From NCBI GenBank assembly GCA_045659025.1, contig JAZOWA010000007.1, positions 1-64,000 on the forward strand: DNA of 64,000 nucleotides, in the 5' to 3' direction. Source of the stretch: SIG455 sp045659025 (lineage in GTDB: Bacteria > Bacillota > Clostridia > UMGS1810). Positions 1-10,133 of the stretch are shown here, piece after piece; the first letter of the stretch is position 1; every line of letters begins with the position of its first letter. The translations under genes and the position numbers were made by a program. The notes under the pieces were generated by a model. The model was not told where the DNA came from. It made no database searches and saw only the letters and a program-made list of their open reading frames with translations.

Positions 1-3000
1 GGATGCGAAGCTTTGGAGAAAGTGGCTATCTCAAGCGGTGTTACAGGTATCGGAAGCAATTCGTTCAGTTATTGCATCAACTTAAAATCCGTATCAATCC
101 CGGGAACTGTATCCGGTATTGGTGCATTTGCTTTTGGTGAATGTAAAGACCTCACAACCTTAACCATCTCAAAAGGTGTTAAAACCATTGGAGACAGAGC
201 GTTTGAAGATTGCGGAAGTATCACTTCCATATCCATCCCCTCCAGTGTAGTTACTATCGGTGAAAGAGCATTTATGAATTGCACAAGTGCCCAACTCACT
301 ATTGCAGAGGGTGTTACTGCCATTGGCAAAGAGGCGTTTATATGGTGTACCGGCATCACACAGCTGACTATCCCGAGTAGTGTTACAAGCATTGGCGAGA
401 GCGCGTTCTCCGCTTGTAAGGGTATGACAAAGGTTACTATTCCAAGTAGTGTTACGAATCTTGGCAGTGACGCCTTTGCCCTTTGCAGCAGTCTTGAAAC
501 TGTAACGTTAGATGCCAAGATAAACAAGATGGAAAGGGTATTCCGTGATTGCACAAACCTCAGGGAAATCACTCTCCCCGATACCCTTGTATATATCGGT
601 GACGGGACTTTTAATAATTGTACTGCGTTGGCAGACCTTGAGTTCCCCTCAGGATTGACCCATATCGGCGAATATGCCTTTGCAAACAGCGGATTGGGAA
701 TGGTTACCATCCCCGAGACCGTCGTACAGGTTGGAGAAAGTGCATTTTATAATTGCGACAACCTGAAACTCTTAGACTGGCAGGCAAGACAGCCCGTAAT
801 CAATGAGTACACCTTCAGCGATTGCGACAGTCTTGAGATTGTGATTTTTGGAATCCACTTAAAAGAGATAGGCAAAAGCGCTTTTGAAGGCTGTGAAGGG
901 TTGAAAGAGCTCATCATCCCCGGAAACATCCATACAATCAGGGAGAGTGCCTTCAAGCATTGCAGAGCCCTTGAATCCCTCATATTGCAGGAGGGCGTTA
1001 CCACCATTGAGGACTATGGCTTCAATGCGTGCACGGGCTTGAAGCAGATTATATTCCCCAGGAGTGTTGAATATATCGGTTGGGAAGGCTTTGGACTTTG
1101 TGACAACGTGACGGATGTATATTATGCAGGCACCGAAACTGCATGGAATAACATTCATGTATCGGGCAGAAACCCCTTCGAGTCCCCCACTAAAATCCAT
1201 TACAATTACAAGGAGCTCATATTCCCCGAGCCCAATACAAATGTAAATATTGACGGTGAAATCACTCCCGGCTACACTCCTCAAAAGATCAATGAAGTTA
1301 CAATTAACGAGCAGGGTACTGCCTGCGGAAGATTCCTTGTTTATACCGCAGACGGTACAGATATTGCAAGAAACTGTCCCGTCACATGGTCTATGGAAGG
1401 GACTAATACCGCGTGGGAAGACCGCACAGACGAACACGGATATATAACCGTCTCATTCTTCTGCACCAAAAGCGGAGAGTATAGATTCAAATTCAGGGGT
1501 GAATATATACTGGATTTTGAAGGTATAGTGAAAGTTACCGTAGAGCCGTTGCACTTTGAATCCGGCTTTGAAGCAATCTGCTCAGGCGGAGTAAGTGTAG
1601 GCCTGGGCCTTGGCGTGGGTGCCGAGGTTGCGGGCTTCGGTGCTGAGGCGAAGCTGGGTTCGGTAGGCGTTAAAGGCTCCAAAGCTATCGGCTTTGCATT
1701 TTCTCAGGAGCACGTAAACGGCAAGAACAAGTTCACAACCTCCTCAAGTGTGAACTCCGAGCTTGCGGTTTATGGCAAGGTGGGTCTGTTTGCAGAGGTG
1801 TCTAAAAACGACATCCCCGGTATTACGGTTTCTGCGGCAGATACATCGGGTGAAGCGGCTCTTGGCAATATTGTTACCATAGGCTACGAAAATGACGACT
1901 TCAGCCTCAAAGATAAAGAGGATATCACAGGTCTTGCCAAGTTCCTGATTGTGTCCGCAGTACAGAACAACCTGTCTAACCTCCTGGCAGAATACGTGGC
2001 AGAGCAAATAGATGCCCCCGTGAATTATTTTGAGAGAGGGTATTCGGTAAGTCTTGAAGCCGGAGAAAACGTAGGTTTGATAGAGGTGGCAGGCGGATTT
2101 GATACAAAGCTTGCCTTGCACGGTGCAAGCGGAAAAACCGCCTGGACAAACACCACCCAAAAATACAAGGACAAATCCCATCTCTATACCACTTCGTACC
2201 AGTACGAAGGTGAGTCAAGAATATTTGATATCAGCGTCGGCTGGAACGAAGCCGAAGTGCCGATTACATTATTCCGCAGGCTGAACAGCCAGAATATATC
2301 GGTAAACGCTAAGGAAAGCAGCGACGGGGATATAGAGAGCTACTCTCTGTCCCTGACCAGTACAGACAAAATGGGCATACCCTTTGGCACTCAAACATCC
2401 AAGGAAGTGCGTAATTTTACATTTGACGGCAACGGCGCGATTATGATAGCCAATGACAATGATGCACTTAGATATTTCGGCCATGGCAACAAGGCGTTCT
2501 TCACCTTGCCCGAGCTGAAGTCTGCCGCCTCAACTATGATAAAAACCCCCTTCCCCGGCAAATACACCACCACCAAGAGCGTTTCCACAGGAAGCAAGAT
2601 TGATTTGTCTGCCAGCTTTGATGTGGGGGTAGAGCTTGGTGTGGAATTTGGATTGGAAGGATATTATAACTACAGTTATGAAAAGGATAGCGGTATCATT
2701 GAAAACGGCGTTGTATATATGCAGACATACAACGAGATTGATGATCTTGTAAAGGAGAAGGTCCTCACTCCCAAAAAGATTGTGGATGCCGCAAAAGCCA
2801 AAATCAAAGAGCTTATAAACAAAGTGCTTGAGAAGGTTGAGTCCTGGGTGGATGAAACGGGCAAAACCATCGTTGCCAACGGAAAAGCCATCGCAAAAAG
2901 CATTAAGAAAACAGGCAAAAAATACAAGCTGTATATGTCGTCCGTGGCAGAGGATTTGGGCATCTCCTATGCCCTTGCAATCGGCGATGAAGGGGCAGAG

Positions 3001-4128
3001 TATTCCACATCATCTATTGCCACCACTATCGGCAATCCTTATGTAGTAAGCATGGTTGATGATGACGGCAATCTTGTGGGCGACTTCTCTGATGATCCCT
3101 TGCTCCTTGAGATTGAATACACAGAAGAAGATCTTGTAAAAGCAGGCATCACAGATGCAGATATGATTTCTGTGCTTTACTGGGATGATAGCAAGAAGGT
3201 GTATGTGAATATGGGCGGTGCCCTTGACCCCGCTGAGAAGAAGATGACTCTGGATATAACCAGATCAGGTCAGTACATCCTTGGCGCAGACAACCGCGAG
3301 CCTGCCATCACCTTGTTCAGTCAGGATCATACGGGTAAGAACCCGGTAGTGTCTGCCTACGTGAGTGATATGAGCGGTATTGATTGTCTCCGCCTTGACC
3401 TTGATGGTGAGACTGTTGTGAATATGGATAACCTTGAAAGCCATTACGATCACACTACAGGCCTTCTCAAATATGCCACCACCCTTGACAGAAGCGGAGA
3501 ATACATCTTCACCATTTATGCAAGAGACACCTTCGGCAACGACATCACTCAGGATTATAGTGTAGTAGTGTATGATGATGCACCCACCATTGATGATGTG
3601 AAAGTCCTCGGAAAGACGGCAGATCAATCCGAGGCCGTCACCGCCACCATTGACGGTGAATCCATCACCAGTGTGTATCTTAATACACTTGTAAAAATGG
3701 CATCAGGCGAGGCATATCAGCTCTGCGTTGATATGGTGAAAGATGGTGACGTCTACACGGCAAATGTACCCGTGATAGAGAACGCATCTGTAGCAGAGAT
3801 ATGGGTGAGCGCATTCAACTCCTTTGGCAACAGCGCAGAGAGTGACAGACAGATTTGCCTTATTGATTCTGAATCCACCCCCACAGTATATATCCACTCC
3901 ATTGTGGACGGAGATGTTAATGTAGAGTGTGCAAACCTTACCGAAAACGGCACAATATACCTTGGTGTATATGATGCAGAGGGCGCACTTGTGGATTTGT
4001 ATTCAAAGGTAATCTCAGATGACACCATCACTTTTGAGAAAGTCGCAGACGGCGATAGCGTAAAAGTATTTGCCTGGAAAGACGGCGTGTCTCCCATAAG
4101 CAAACCTTTCACAGCTAATATTAAATAA
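1..4128 (+). CDS. BspA-like leucine-rich-repeat surface protein, 5' truncated by the window edge
   Basis: The frame is open from base 1 (reads G-C-E-A-L-E-K), so the true start and signal peptide lie upstream; a TTG at 13 is internal to a repeat. About 1375 residues are visible. Residues 1 to about 390 are 23-residue LRR_5/BspA repeats (pattern I-P-x-S-V-x-x-I-G-x-x-A-F-x-x-C), closed by the DVYYAGTETAWNNI cap typical of these proteins. An Ig-like stretch follows (about 425-510), then a long Gly/Val-rich beta-strand segment (about 515-910), a Lys/Ala-rich helical stretch (about 920-985), more Ig-like sequence, and a C-terminal beta module ending V-K-V-F-A-W-K-D-G. BspA-type LRRs are known from surface adhesins of gut and oral bacteria; the ligand here is unknown. 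A hairpin terminator follows the stop. Confidence 0.85.
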   Translation, partial: GCEALEKVAISSGVTGIGSNSFSYCINLKSVSIPGTVSGIGAFAFGECKDLTTLTISKGVKTIGDRAFEDCGSITSISIPSSVVTIGERAFMNCTSAQLTIAEGVTAIGKEAFIWCTGITQLTIPSSVTSIGESAFSACKGMTKVTIPSSVTNLGSDAFALCSSLETVTLDAKINKMERVFRDCTNLREITLPDTLVYIGDGTFNNCTALADLEFPSGLTHIGEYAFANSGLGMVTIPETVVQVGESAFYNCDNLKLLDWQARQPVINEYTFSDCDSLEIVIFGIHLKEIGKSAFEGCEGLKELIIPGNIHTIRESAFKHCRALESLILQEGVTTIEDYGFNACTGLKQIIFPRSVEYIGWEGFGLCDNVTDVYYAGTETAWNNIHVSGRNPFESPTKIHYNYKELIFPEPNTNVNIDGEITPGYTPQKINEVTINEQGTACGRFLVYTADGTDIARNCPVTWSMEGTNTAWEDRTDEHGYITVSFFCTKSGEYRFKFRGEYILDFEGIVKVTVEPLHFESGFEAICSGGVSVGLGLGVGAEVAGFGAEAKLGSVGVKGSKAIGFAFSQEHVNGKNKFTTSSSVNSELAVYGKVGLFAEVSKNDIPGITVSAADTSGEAALGNIVTIGYENDDFSLKDKEDITGLAKFLIVSAVQNNLSNLLAEYVAEQIDAPVNYFERGYSVSLEAGENVGLIEVAGGFDTKLALHGASGKTAWTNTTQKYKDKSHLYTTSYQYEGESRIFDISVGWNEAEVPITLFRRLNSQNISVNAKESSDGDIESYSLSLTSTDKMGIPFGTQTSKEVRNFTFDGNGAIMIANDNDALRYFGHGNKAFFTLPELKSAASTMIKTPFPGKYTTTKSVSTGSKIDLSASFDVGVELGVEFGLEGYYNYSYEKDSGIIENGVVYMQTYNEIDDLVKEKVLTPKKIVDAAKAKIKELINKVLEKVESWVDETGKTIVANGKAIAKSIKKTGKKYKLYMSSVAEDLGISYALAIGDEGAEYSTSSIATTIGNPYVVSMVDDDGNLVGDFSDDPLLLEIEYTEEDLVKAGITDADMISVLYWDDSKKVYVNMGGALDPAEKKMTLDITRSGQYILGADNREPAITLFSQDHTGKNPVVSAYVSDMSGIDCLRLDLDGETVVNMDNLESHYDHTTGLLKYATTLDRSGEYIFTIYARDTFGNDITQDYSVVVYDDAPTIDDVKVLGKTADQSEAVTATIDGESITSVYLNTLVKMASGEAYQLCVDMVKDGDVYTANVPVIENASVAEIWVSAFNSFGNSAESDRQICLIDSESTPTVYIHSIVDGDVNVECANLTENGTIYLGVYDAEGALVDLYSKVISDDTITFEKVADGDSVKVFAWKDGVSPISKPFTANIK

Positions 4129-4158
4129 ATTTTACGCCTCGGCGTTCAGACAAAGAAT

Positions 4159-4192
4159 AACCCCCGTTGACTTTATGTCAACGGGGGTTTTA
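4159..4192. terminator. bidirectional hairpin terminator
   Basis: AACCCCCGTTGAC and GTCAACGGGGGTT form a perfect 13-bp stem around a 5-base loop, with T-rich sequence on the plus side. It lies between the convergent LRR gene and aroF and can serve both. Confidence 0.85.
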
Positions 4193-4212
4193 TGTTATTC
4201 ATTCAATCCTAA

Positions 4213-5241
4213 TCAAAGCACGTCGGCGAGGTCTAAGATAAGGCGTTCTGTCTTTTCCCAGCCGAGGCAGGGGTCGGTGATGGATTTGCCGTAGATGCCT
4301 TCTTCGCACTTCTGGGCGCCGTCTTCAATATAGCTTTCTATCATAAGGCCCTTGACCATTTTCTTTATATCTGCGCTATGGCGGCAGCTATGGAGCACTT
4401 CCTTGGCTATTCGGGGCTGCTGGTCCCATTTCTTGCCTGAGTTGGCGTGGTTGGTATCAATGATAACCGCGGGGTTTGCAAGGCCTGATTTCTCATAGGT
4501 CTCGGCAAGGTGGATGAGGTCTTCATAATGGTAGTTGGGCAGGGACTGACCGTGTTTATTCACATAACCGCGCAGGATGGCGTGGGTGAGGGGGTTACCC
4601 CGGCTCTCTACCTCCCAGCCTCTGTATATAAAGGTATGGGAGTGCTGGCCTGCGGTGATGGAATTCATCATTACGGAGATGTCGCCTGAGGTGGGGTTTT
4701 TCATACCAACGGGAACATCAAGTCCGCTGGCGGTGAGGCGATGCTTCTGATTCTCCACAGATCTTGCGCCTACTGCCACGTAGGAGAGCAGGTCGGAAAG
4801 GTATCTGTGATTTTCGGGGTAGAGCATCTCGTCGGCACAGGTGAAGCCCGTCTCGGCAATAGCACGGAGATGGAGCTTTCTTATAGCCACAAGACCGCCC
4901 AGCATATCGGATTCCTTGTTGGGATCGGGCTGGTGGAGCATACCCTTATAGCCGTCGCCTGTGGTGCGGGGTTTGTTGGTGTATATGCGGGGGATGATGA
5001 GTATCTTATCCGCCACTTTCTCCTGCACGTCACGGAGTCGGCTGATGTAGTCTATCACGCTGTCATCATGGTCGGCAGAGCAGGGGCCGATTATGAGGGC
5101 GAGTCTGTCATCTTTGCCCTCAAAGATTGCTTTTATCTCGGTATCTCTCTTTACTTTTAACTGTTCGAGCTCGAAAGGGAGGGGGAACTGTTCTTTGACT
5201 TCCATAGGGATTGGTAATTTGCGTTTGAAATTCATATTCAT
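4213..5241 (-). CDS. aroF: 3-deoxy-7-phosphoheptulonate (DAHP) synthase, class I
   Basis: Condenses phosphoenolpyruvate and erythrose 4-phosphate, the entry step of the shikimate pathway. The 342 residues match the usual length of the AroF/G/H type, with I-I-G-P-C-S-A near residue 50, N-K-P-R-T-T-G-D-G-Y-K-G near 90, a G-A-R-S-V-E-N-Q block and the late I-D-T-N-H-A-N metal-site motif. The ATG at 5241 has a GGAGG nine bases upstream. It is the last gene of the aromatic operon, 21 bases after tyrA. The symbol is generic; the sequence does not tell me which aromatic product inhibits it. Confidence 0.93.
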   Translation of the reverse strand: MNMNFKRKLPIPMEVKEQFPLPFELEQLKVKRDTEIKAIFEGKDDRLALIIGPCSADHDDSVIDYISRLRDVQEKVADKILIIPRIYTNKPRTTGDGYKGMLHQPDPNKESDMLGGLVAIRKLHLRAIAETGFTCADEMLYPENHRYLSDLLSYVAVGARSVENQKHRLTASGLDVPVGMKNPTSGDISVMMNSITAGQHSHTFIYRGWEVESRGNPLTHAILRGYVNKHGQSLPNYHYEDLIHLAETYEKSGLANPAVIIDTNHANSGKKWDQQPRIAKEVLHSCRHSADIKKMVKGLMIESYIEDGAQKCEEGIYGKSITDPCLGWEKTERLILDLADVL

Positions 5242-5262
5242 CTTAGTTTTCCTCCTTAAAAA

Positions 5263-6120
5263 TTATTTCTTATCAAAAAGCGCTCTGCGGGCGGTGGAAT
5301 GGCGCATCATTGAGCGTATTCCCTCTATATCTTCTGCTTCCAGCATGGATTTGAGTTCTTTGAATTTATCCATAAACATATCCATCTGCTCCAACAGTGC
5401 GTCCTTATTCGCCACGAAAAGCTCGCTCCACATAAGGTCGTTTATCCTGGCGATACGGGTGAGATCCCTGAAGGAGTCTCCCGTGAATTTTTCCATATCC
5501 TCTTTATCGTTGCAGGTCATCAACGTGATGGCTATACAATGGGTAAGCTGGGACAGGAACCCTATCATCTCGTCATGCTCCTCGGGGGACAGGGTGGTCA
5601 CATTGGCAAAGCCGAGCAGTCTGCCAAGCTCAAGGCAGGTGGTGATTGCCTCGGGGGTGTTTTTATCCGTGGGGGTCACGATATAGTTGGCCCCTGCAAA
5701 CATCTTGTCGGTGCTGTTCTCCACTCCCGACACCTCACGGCCCGCCATGGGGTGTGCAGGCACAAACTCCACATCATCACGGAGCGAATCCTGTATCTTA
5801 TACACTATGCTTCTTTTTACACCCGTTACGTCGGTGATGATTGCACCCTTTTTGAAAAGATGCTGATTTTCTTCTATCCACTCCACAAACACATGGGGAT
5901 AAAGGGCGAATATCACCAGATCCGCCTCACCGATAAGCTTTGCATCAATTTCGGTGGTGCCTTCGTCTATAATGCCCTCGCCTATGGCGTAGTCAACAGA
6001 GCTTTGCTCCAGAGTGATTGCGCTTATATGAAAGCCGAACCTCTTGAGCGCTCTTGCATAGCTACCGCCGAGAAGGCCGAGGCCCACTATGAGTATATTT
6101 TTGCTTATATCTACTATCAT
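5263..6120 (-). CDS. tyrA: prephenate dehydrogenase
   Basis: Oxidative decarboxylation of prephenate to 4-hydroxyphenylpyruvate, the tyrosine branch. A Rossmann fold opens the protein (I-L-I-V-G-L-G-L-L-G-G-S, residues 9-20), and V-P-A-H-P-M-A-G-R-E and L-T-H-C-I-A blocks typical of the family follow. I place the start at the ATG at 6120, which overlaps the aroA stop as ATGA; an in-frame start at 6150 would lie inside aroA and push the Rossmann motif away from the N terminus. The protein is 285 residues and carries no chorismate mutase or clear ACT domain. Confidence 0.92.
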   Translation of the reverse strand: MIVDISKNILIVGLGLLGGSYARALKRFGFHISAITLEQSSVDYAIGEGIIDEGTTEIDAKLIGEADLVIFALYPHVFVEWIEENQHLFKKGAIITDVTGVKRSIVYKIQDSLRDDVEFVPAHPMAGREVSGVENSTDKMFAGANYIVTPTDKNTPEAITTCLELGRLLGFANVTTLSPEEHDEMIGFLSQLTHCIAITLMTCNDKEDMEKFTGDSFRDLTRIARINDLMWSELFVANKDALLEQMDMFMDKFKELKSMLEAEDIEGIRSMMRHSTARRALFDKK

Positions 6121-7319
6121 TTGAAATTCACCTTTGCTCCCAGGGAACATATATCGTCAAAAAACCCGGGATAACTCTTCCTTACTGCCTCAACCCCCGC
6201 AATCTCTCCGCCGATGGTGGAAAGCACAAGGGTGAGTGCCATTACTATCCGGTGGTCGTTATGACTGTCCAGCACTATGCCTTTGTATTCAAGGTCTGCC
6301 TTGGGCACGGTTATCATATTATCGCCAAAGGTGAGGGCTACACCGAGTTTGCCAAGCTCCTCTGCCATTGCTCTGCCCCTGTCGCTTTCCTTGGCCTTGA
6401 GGCGGTCGGTACCGGTAAAGGTGGCACCGTTTTTGAGAGAAGCAAGGGCAATAAGCACGGGCCCCAAATCGGGACAATCGGATATATCCAGAGTGGGTGT
6501 GCCGTTGGAGATTTTATCAAAATACTCTTTATACACCTTATCCCCCTGCAAGCTGGTGGGATAGAGGTTACCCACCTTCACCTCGGAGCCGATATGATTG
6601 AAGGCATCTAAAAATGCGCCGTTGGAATAGTCTCCCTCAATCCTGCCCGAATATGAATGGAGATCGGATTTGCCTATGGTGATGGTATAAGGCGAGGAAA
6701 ACTCTGCCTTCGCACCAAAGAAAGCCAATGCAGACAGGGTGAGATCCACATAAGGTCTGCTCTCAAAGGGGGGGATAATCTCTATTGCAGAATCACCGCC
6801 CAGATATACAAGGGCAAATATAAGCCCCGTTATGAACTGACTGCTTATATCACCACGGATTTTATATGTGCCTTTTTTAAGATTACCGCAGAGGGTGAGG
6901 GAATCTTCACCTTTTTCAAAGGTAAAGCCCTGCTCCCTGCACAGGTCTTCATAAATATCAAGAGGTCTTTCAAAAAGACGTTTACTGCCCGTCAATGTGA
7001 CGGGTGTGCCCATACAAAGGGCAAGGGGTATGAAAAACCGCAGGGTGCTTCCGCTCTCTCTGCAATTAAGGGTGGGATTGGATGCTTTCATAAACCTATC
7101 AGGGTTTATGGTCACAACATCGCCCTGACAGTCAATTTCCGCCCCCAGCGCCTTCAAACAATCTATACTGGCGGAGATGTCCTCGCTGAAATCAACCCCT
7201 GATATAAGGCATTCTGACCCCGACAGAGCGCTTCCCACAAGATATCTGTGGGCCATACTCTTTGAAGGGGGTGCATCGATTGCGCCTTTTAACATAAATG
7301 GCTGTAATATCGCGTTCAT
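6117..7319 (-). CDS. aroA: 3-phosphoshikimate 1-carboxyvinyltransferase (EPSP synthase)
   Basis: Transfers the enolpyruvyl group of PEP to shikimate 3-phosphate. The 400 residues have the family signatures: P-P-S-K-S-M-A-H-R near residue 18, E-S-G-S-T-L-R-F near 87, D-I-S-D-C-P-D-L near 275 and L-K-A-K-E-S-D-R near 305. Translation is probably coupled to neighbours: its TGA overlaps the tyrA ATG, and its ATG follows the aroQ stop by one base. Confidence 0.95.
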   Translation of the reverse strand: MNAILQPFMLKGAIDAPPSKSMAHRYLVGSALSGSECLISGVDFSEDISASIDCLKALGAEIDCQGDVVTINPDRFMKASNPTLNCRESGSTLRFFIPLALCMGTPVTLTGSKRLFERPLDIYEDLCREQGFTFEKGEDSLTLCGNLKKGTYKIRGDISSQFITGLIFALVYLGGDSAIEIIPPFESRPYVDLTLSALAFFGAKAEFSSPYTITIGKSDLHSYSGRIEGDYSNGAFLDAFNHIGSEVKVGNLYPTSLQGDKVYKEYFDKISNGTPTLDISDCPDLGPVLIALASLKNGATFTGTDRLKAKESDRGRAMAEELGKLGVALTFGDNMITVPKADLEYKGIVLDSHNDHRIVMALTLVLSTIGGEIAGVEAVRKSYPGFFDDICSLGAKVNFK

Positions 7320-7320
7320 T

Positions 7321-7749
7321 TTATCTGCCTTCCGTAAGGTATTTGATTGCTTCTATATATCCGTCGGTTCCGTGGCCTGTAATCACCTTTTCACAGGCAA
7401 GGCGGGTATAGCTGAACTGCCTGAAATCCTCTCTCTCATCCAGCTTTGAAATATGCACCTCCACCGCAGGGATGCTTACGGATTTGAGTGCGTCCATAAT
7501 CGCTATGCTTGTGTGGGTGTAGGCGGCAGGATTGATTACAATACCGTCTGCCTTGCCGTAGGCCTTCTGTATCTCATCCACAAGGTCGCCCTCGTGGTTG
7601 GACTGATATATGGTGACGTCTATACCGTTATCCTCACAATAGGAAGTAATCTTATCACAGAGGTCTGCATAGGTCTCTTTGCCGTAATGCTCCGGCTCGC
7701 GTATGCCCAGCATATTGAGGTTGGGTCCGTTTATAACAAGGATTTTCAT
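7321..7749 (-). CDS. aroQ: 3-dehydroquinate dehydratase, type II
   Basis: Dehydrates 3-dehydroquinate to 3-dehydroshikimate. The 142-residue length is that of type II dehydroquinases. The N terminus I-N-G-P-N-L-N-M-L-G, the Y-Q-S-N-H-E-G-D-L segment, I-N-P-A-A-Y-T-H-T-S and the V-E-V-H-I-S block match the family's catalytic Tyr/His and substrate-binding residues. The ATG overlaps the TAA of the upstream aroE/aroK gene by one base. Confidence 0.95.
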   Translation of the reverse strand: MKILVINGPNLNMLGIREPEHYGKETYADLCDKITSYCEDNGIDVTIYQSNHEGDLVDEIQKAYGKADGIVINPAAYTHTSIAIMDALKSVSIPAVEVHISKLDEREDFRQFSYTRLACEKVITGHGTDGYIEAIKYLTEGR

Positions 7750-8993
7750 TATATCAGCTCCTGACGTTTTGTGATTATATATTCTGCCTCATCCTTTGCC
7801 GTTGCCATATCGGGAACGGTCACATCCGCTGTGGATGTATAGATGGGATATCTTTCGTTATAGAGGTTTTTGAGCTTCTCTGCCGTGTCGGATAGTGGTC
7901 TTGATTCTGTGGCAGAGAGGCGGGCAGGATCTGCATCTATAAAATACAATCTGCCGTTGCGTTTGAGTGCTGTCACGTTCTCTTTCCGAAGCACTGCTCC
8001 GCCGCCTGTGGAGATTATCCGTGAGCATTTAGAGGATGCGTCCTTTATCACCTCGGACTCAAGGTCACGGAAATACTCCTCACCCCTGGCGGATATAAGC
8101 TCTTTAATAGTGCAACCGCAACGCTTCTCTACCTCGGCATCGGTGTCTATGAATTCAAAGCCGTCAATGACGATGTGTCTGCCAACGGTGCTTTTACCGC
8201 TGCCGGGCATACCTGTTAATACTATATTCTCCTTTGCGGAAAGTACATAGGCGTACACCTCATCGGCTTTGGATCGGGGTATCTTGGTATCCAAAAACTT
8301 CTCCACTGCCACCACCGCCTGAATCACCAGCATATACAGACCGCCCTCGGCTTTTATACCGCGGTCAAGGGCAGCCGACACCAGATTGGTGCGAAGGGGA
8401 TTATACACCGCATCCACCACACCCTGAAGGTCAGGGAACAGGGAAATATCAACAGGCACGGAATCGCAATCGGGATACATGCCTGATGGGGTGGTGTTAA
8501 TAATTATCTGTGCGTCGGTATGGGTATGGGTGGCATCTGCATAGGTGATGCAGTTATCCCGCTCACTTCTGCTCACGATGAGAATCTCACCTGCGCCCAT
8601 ATCCTCTGCCACGGCTTTTGCCGTCTTGGAGGTACCGCCTGTGCCCAGGATGAGCACCTTCTTGCCCTTTAAGTCAATGCCTATCCTTTCGATAAGGGCT
8701 TTCATACCGTAATAGTCGGTGTTGTAACCGTAGAGTATGCCGTCTTTATTGACAACGGTATTTACCGCGCCTATCCTTGATGCAATATCGCTTATATGAT
8801 CAAGGCAGGGGATGACCGTCTCCTTATAGGGCATAGTCACATTCACCGCACCAAACTCACGTGCCTCAAAGAAGGGGAATACCTCCTCCTCGGCAAGTTC
8901 AATGAGTTCATATTTATAATCTGCAAGTCGCTCATGGATACCCAGGGAAAAACTGTGGGAAAGCTTCTTGCCTATACAACCATATCTTTTCAT
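7749..8993 (-). CDS. aroE-aroK: bifunctional shikimate dehydrogenase / shikimate kinase
   Basis: One uninterrupted 414-residue frame carries two consecutive pathway enzymes. Residues 1 to about 250 are shikimate dehydrogenase: K-L-S-H-S-F-S-L substrate site, G-A-V-N-V-T-M-P-Y-K with the catalytic Lys, and G-T-G-G-T-S-K for NADPH. Residues from about 258 are shikimate kinase: Walker A G-M-P-G-S-G-K-S-T, F-I-D-T-D, F-R-D-L-E and S-T-G-G-G-A. The junction (S-A-K-E-N-I-V-L-T) is short and the kinase part is full length, so this looks like a genuine fusion. It makes dehydroshikimate to shikimate 3-phosphate a single-protein conversion. Confidence 0.94.
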   Translation of the reverse strand: MKRYGCIGKKLSHSFSLGIHERLADYKYELIELAEEEVFPFFEAREFGAVNVTMPYKETVIPCLDHISDIASRIGAVNTVVNKDGILYGYNTDYYGMKALIERIGIDLKGKKVLILGTGGTSKTAKAVAEDMGAGEILIVSRSERDNCITYADATHTHTDAQIIINTTPSGMYPDCDSVPVDISLFPDLQGVVDAVYNPLRTNLVSAALDRGIKAEGGLYMLVIQAVVAVEKFLDTKIPRSKADEVYAYVLSAKENIVLTGMPGSGKSTVGRHIVIDGFEFIDTDAEVEKRCGCTIKELISARGEEYFRDLESEVIKDASSKCSRIISTGGGAVLRKENVTALKRNGRLYFIDADPARLSATESRPLSDTAEKLKNLYNERYPIYTSTADVTVPDMATAKDEAEYIITKRQELI

Positions 8994-9038
8994 ACTATCA
9001 TTCCTTCAAACGAGACCCTTAATCCAAAGAGGCGGGGA

Positions 9039-10133
9039 TTACTCTGCCCTCAGCCAGTCTGTGCCGTATCGAAGGGCGAGAGCATCGCAAAGCACGATTG
9101 CCGTTGCCGCATCCTGCACCACTCTGGCTCTGTGGACAATGGCAGGGTCGTGTCTGCCCTTTGCTTCAAGCACCGTATCTGTCATAGACTTAAAGTCTAT
9201 GGTGTTTTGTGCTTTGAATATGGTGGGGGTGGGTTTAATAACCGTCCTGAACACAACGGGCATACCATTGGTGATGCCACCGCAGATACCGCCACTGTTG
9301 TTGGTAGAGGTTACCACTTTGCCGTCTTTGATTGACATTTCATCGTTGGCACAAGAACCCTTCATATCCGCCAGGTCAAACCCTGCGCCGAACTCAATAC
9401 CCTTAACGGCAGGGATAGAGAACATCATGTGAGAGAGCAGACTCTCCATAGTGTCAAACCAGGGCTCACCAACACCCTCGGGCATACCGCAGATAGCGGT
9501 CTCAAGGATTCCACCCACACTGTCACCCTCGTCTGCTGCATTGGTGATTGATTTAATCATATCCTCTGCACAGGTATCGTCCAACACAGCAAAGGTCTTG
9601 CCATTAAGATACTTGATATCCTCTGCAAGATTTTCAAACCCACGGTCCGATACACCTGCACACTTCTTTACGTGGGTGCCGATATATATACCCTTACTCT
9701 CTAATGCGGATTTGCAGATTGCACCTGCCGCCACCAGTGCCGCAGTTATCCTGCCACTGAAATGACCACCGCCTCTGGAATCCTGAAACCCGTGATACTT
9801 ACACTCTGCCGTATAGTCGGCATGGGAAGGTCTTGCCACGGTGCGCATACTGTCATAATCACCGCTTTTGGTATCTTCGTTGGGGATAAGGATGGTGATG
9901 GGTGTGCCTGTGGATTTACCCTGCACAACACCGCTTACTATCTTAAATTCGTCCTTCTCTTTTCTCGGGGTGGAGATCCTGCCGTCGGGACGTCTTAATG
10001 TGAGCATATTACGTATGCTTTCTTCGTCAATATCAATACCGGGGGCGAGTCCGTCAATAACCGCGCCTATGTATTCGCCGTGGCTTTCGCCGAACAATGT
10101 GACTGCCACGCTCAATCCGAATGTGTTTTTCAT
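9039..10133 (-). CDS. aroC: chorismate synthase
   Basis: Removes phosphate from EPSP to give chorismate, using reduced FMN. The 364 residues include G-E-S-H-G-E-Y-I-G near the N terminus, R-P-S-H-A-D-Y-T, and R-G-G-G-H-F-S-G-R-I-T-A-A. The chosen start is the ATG at 10133 (M-K-N-T-F-G-L), which overlaps the aroB TGA as ATGA; the frame is open to 10184, but that would add residues unlike the family inside aroB. Confidence 0.95.
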   Translation of the reverse strand: MKNTFGLSVAVTLFGESHGEYIGAVIDGLAPGIDIDEESIRNMLTLRRPDGRISTPRKEKDEFKIVSGVVQGKSTGTPITILIPNEDTKSGDYDSMRTVARPSHADYTAECKYHGFQDSRGGGHFSGRITAALVAAGAICKSALESKGIYIGTHVKKCAGVSDRGFENLAEDIKYLNGKTFAVLDDTCAEDMIKSITNAADEGDSVGGILETAICGMPEGVGEPWFDTMESLLSHMMFSIPAVKGIEFGAGFDLADMKGSCANDEMSIKDGKVVTSTNNSGGICGGITNGMPVVFRTVIKPTPTIFKAQNTIDFKSMTDTVLEAKGRHDPAIVHRARVVQDAATAIVLCDALALRYGTDWLRAE

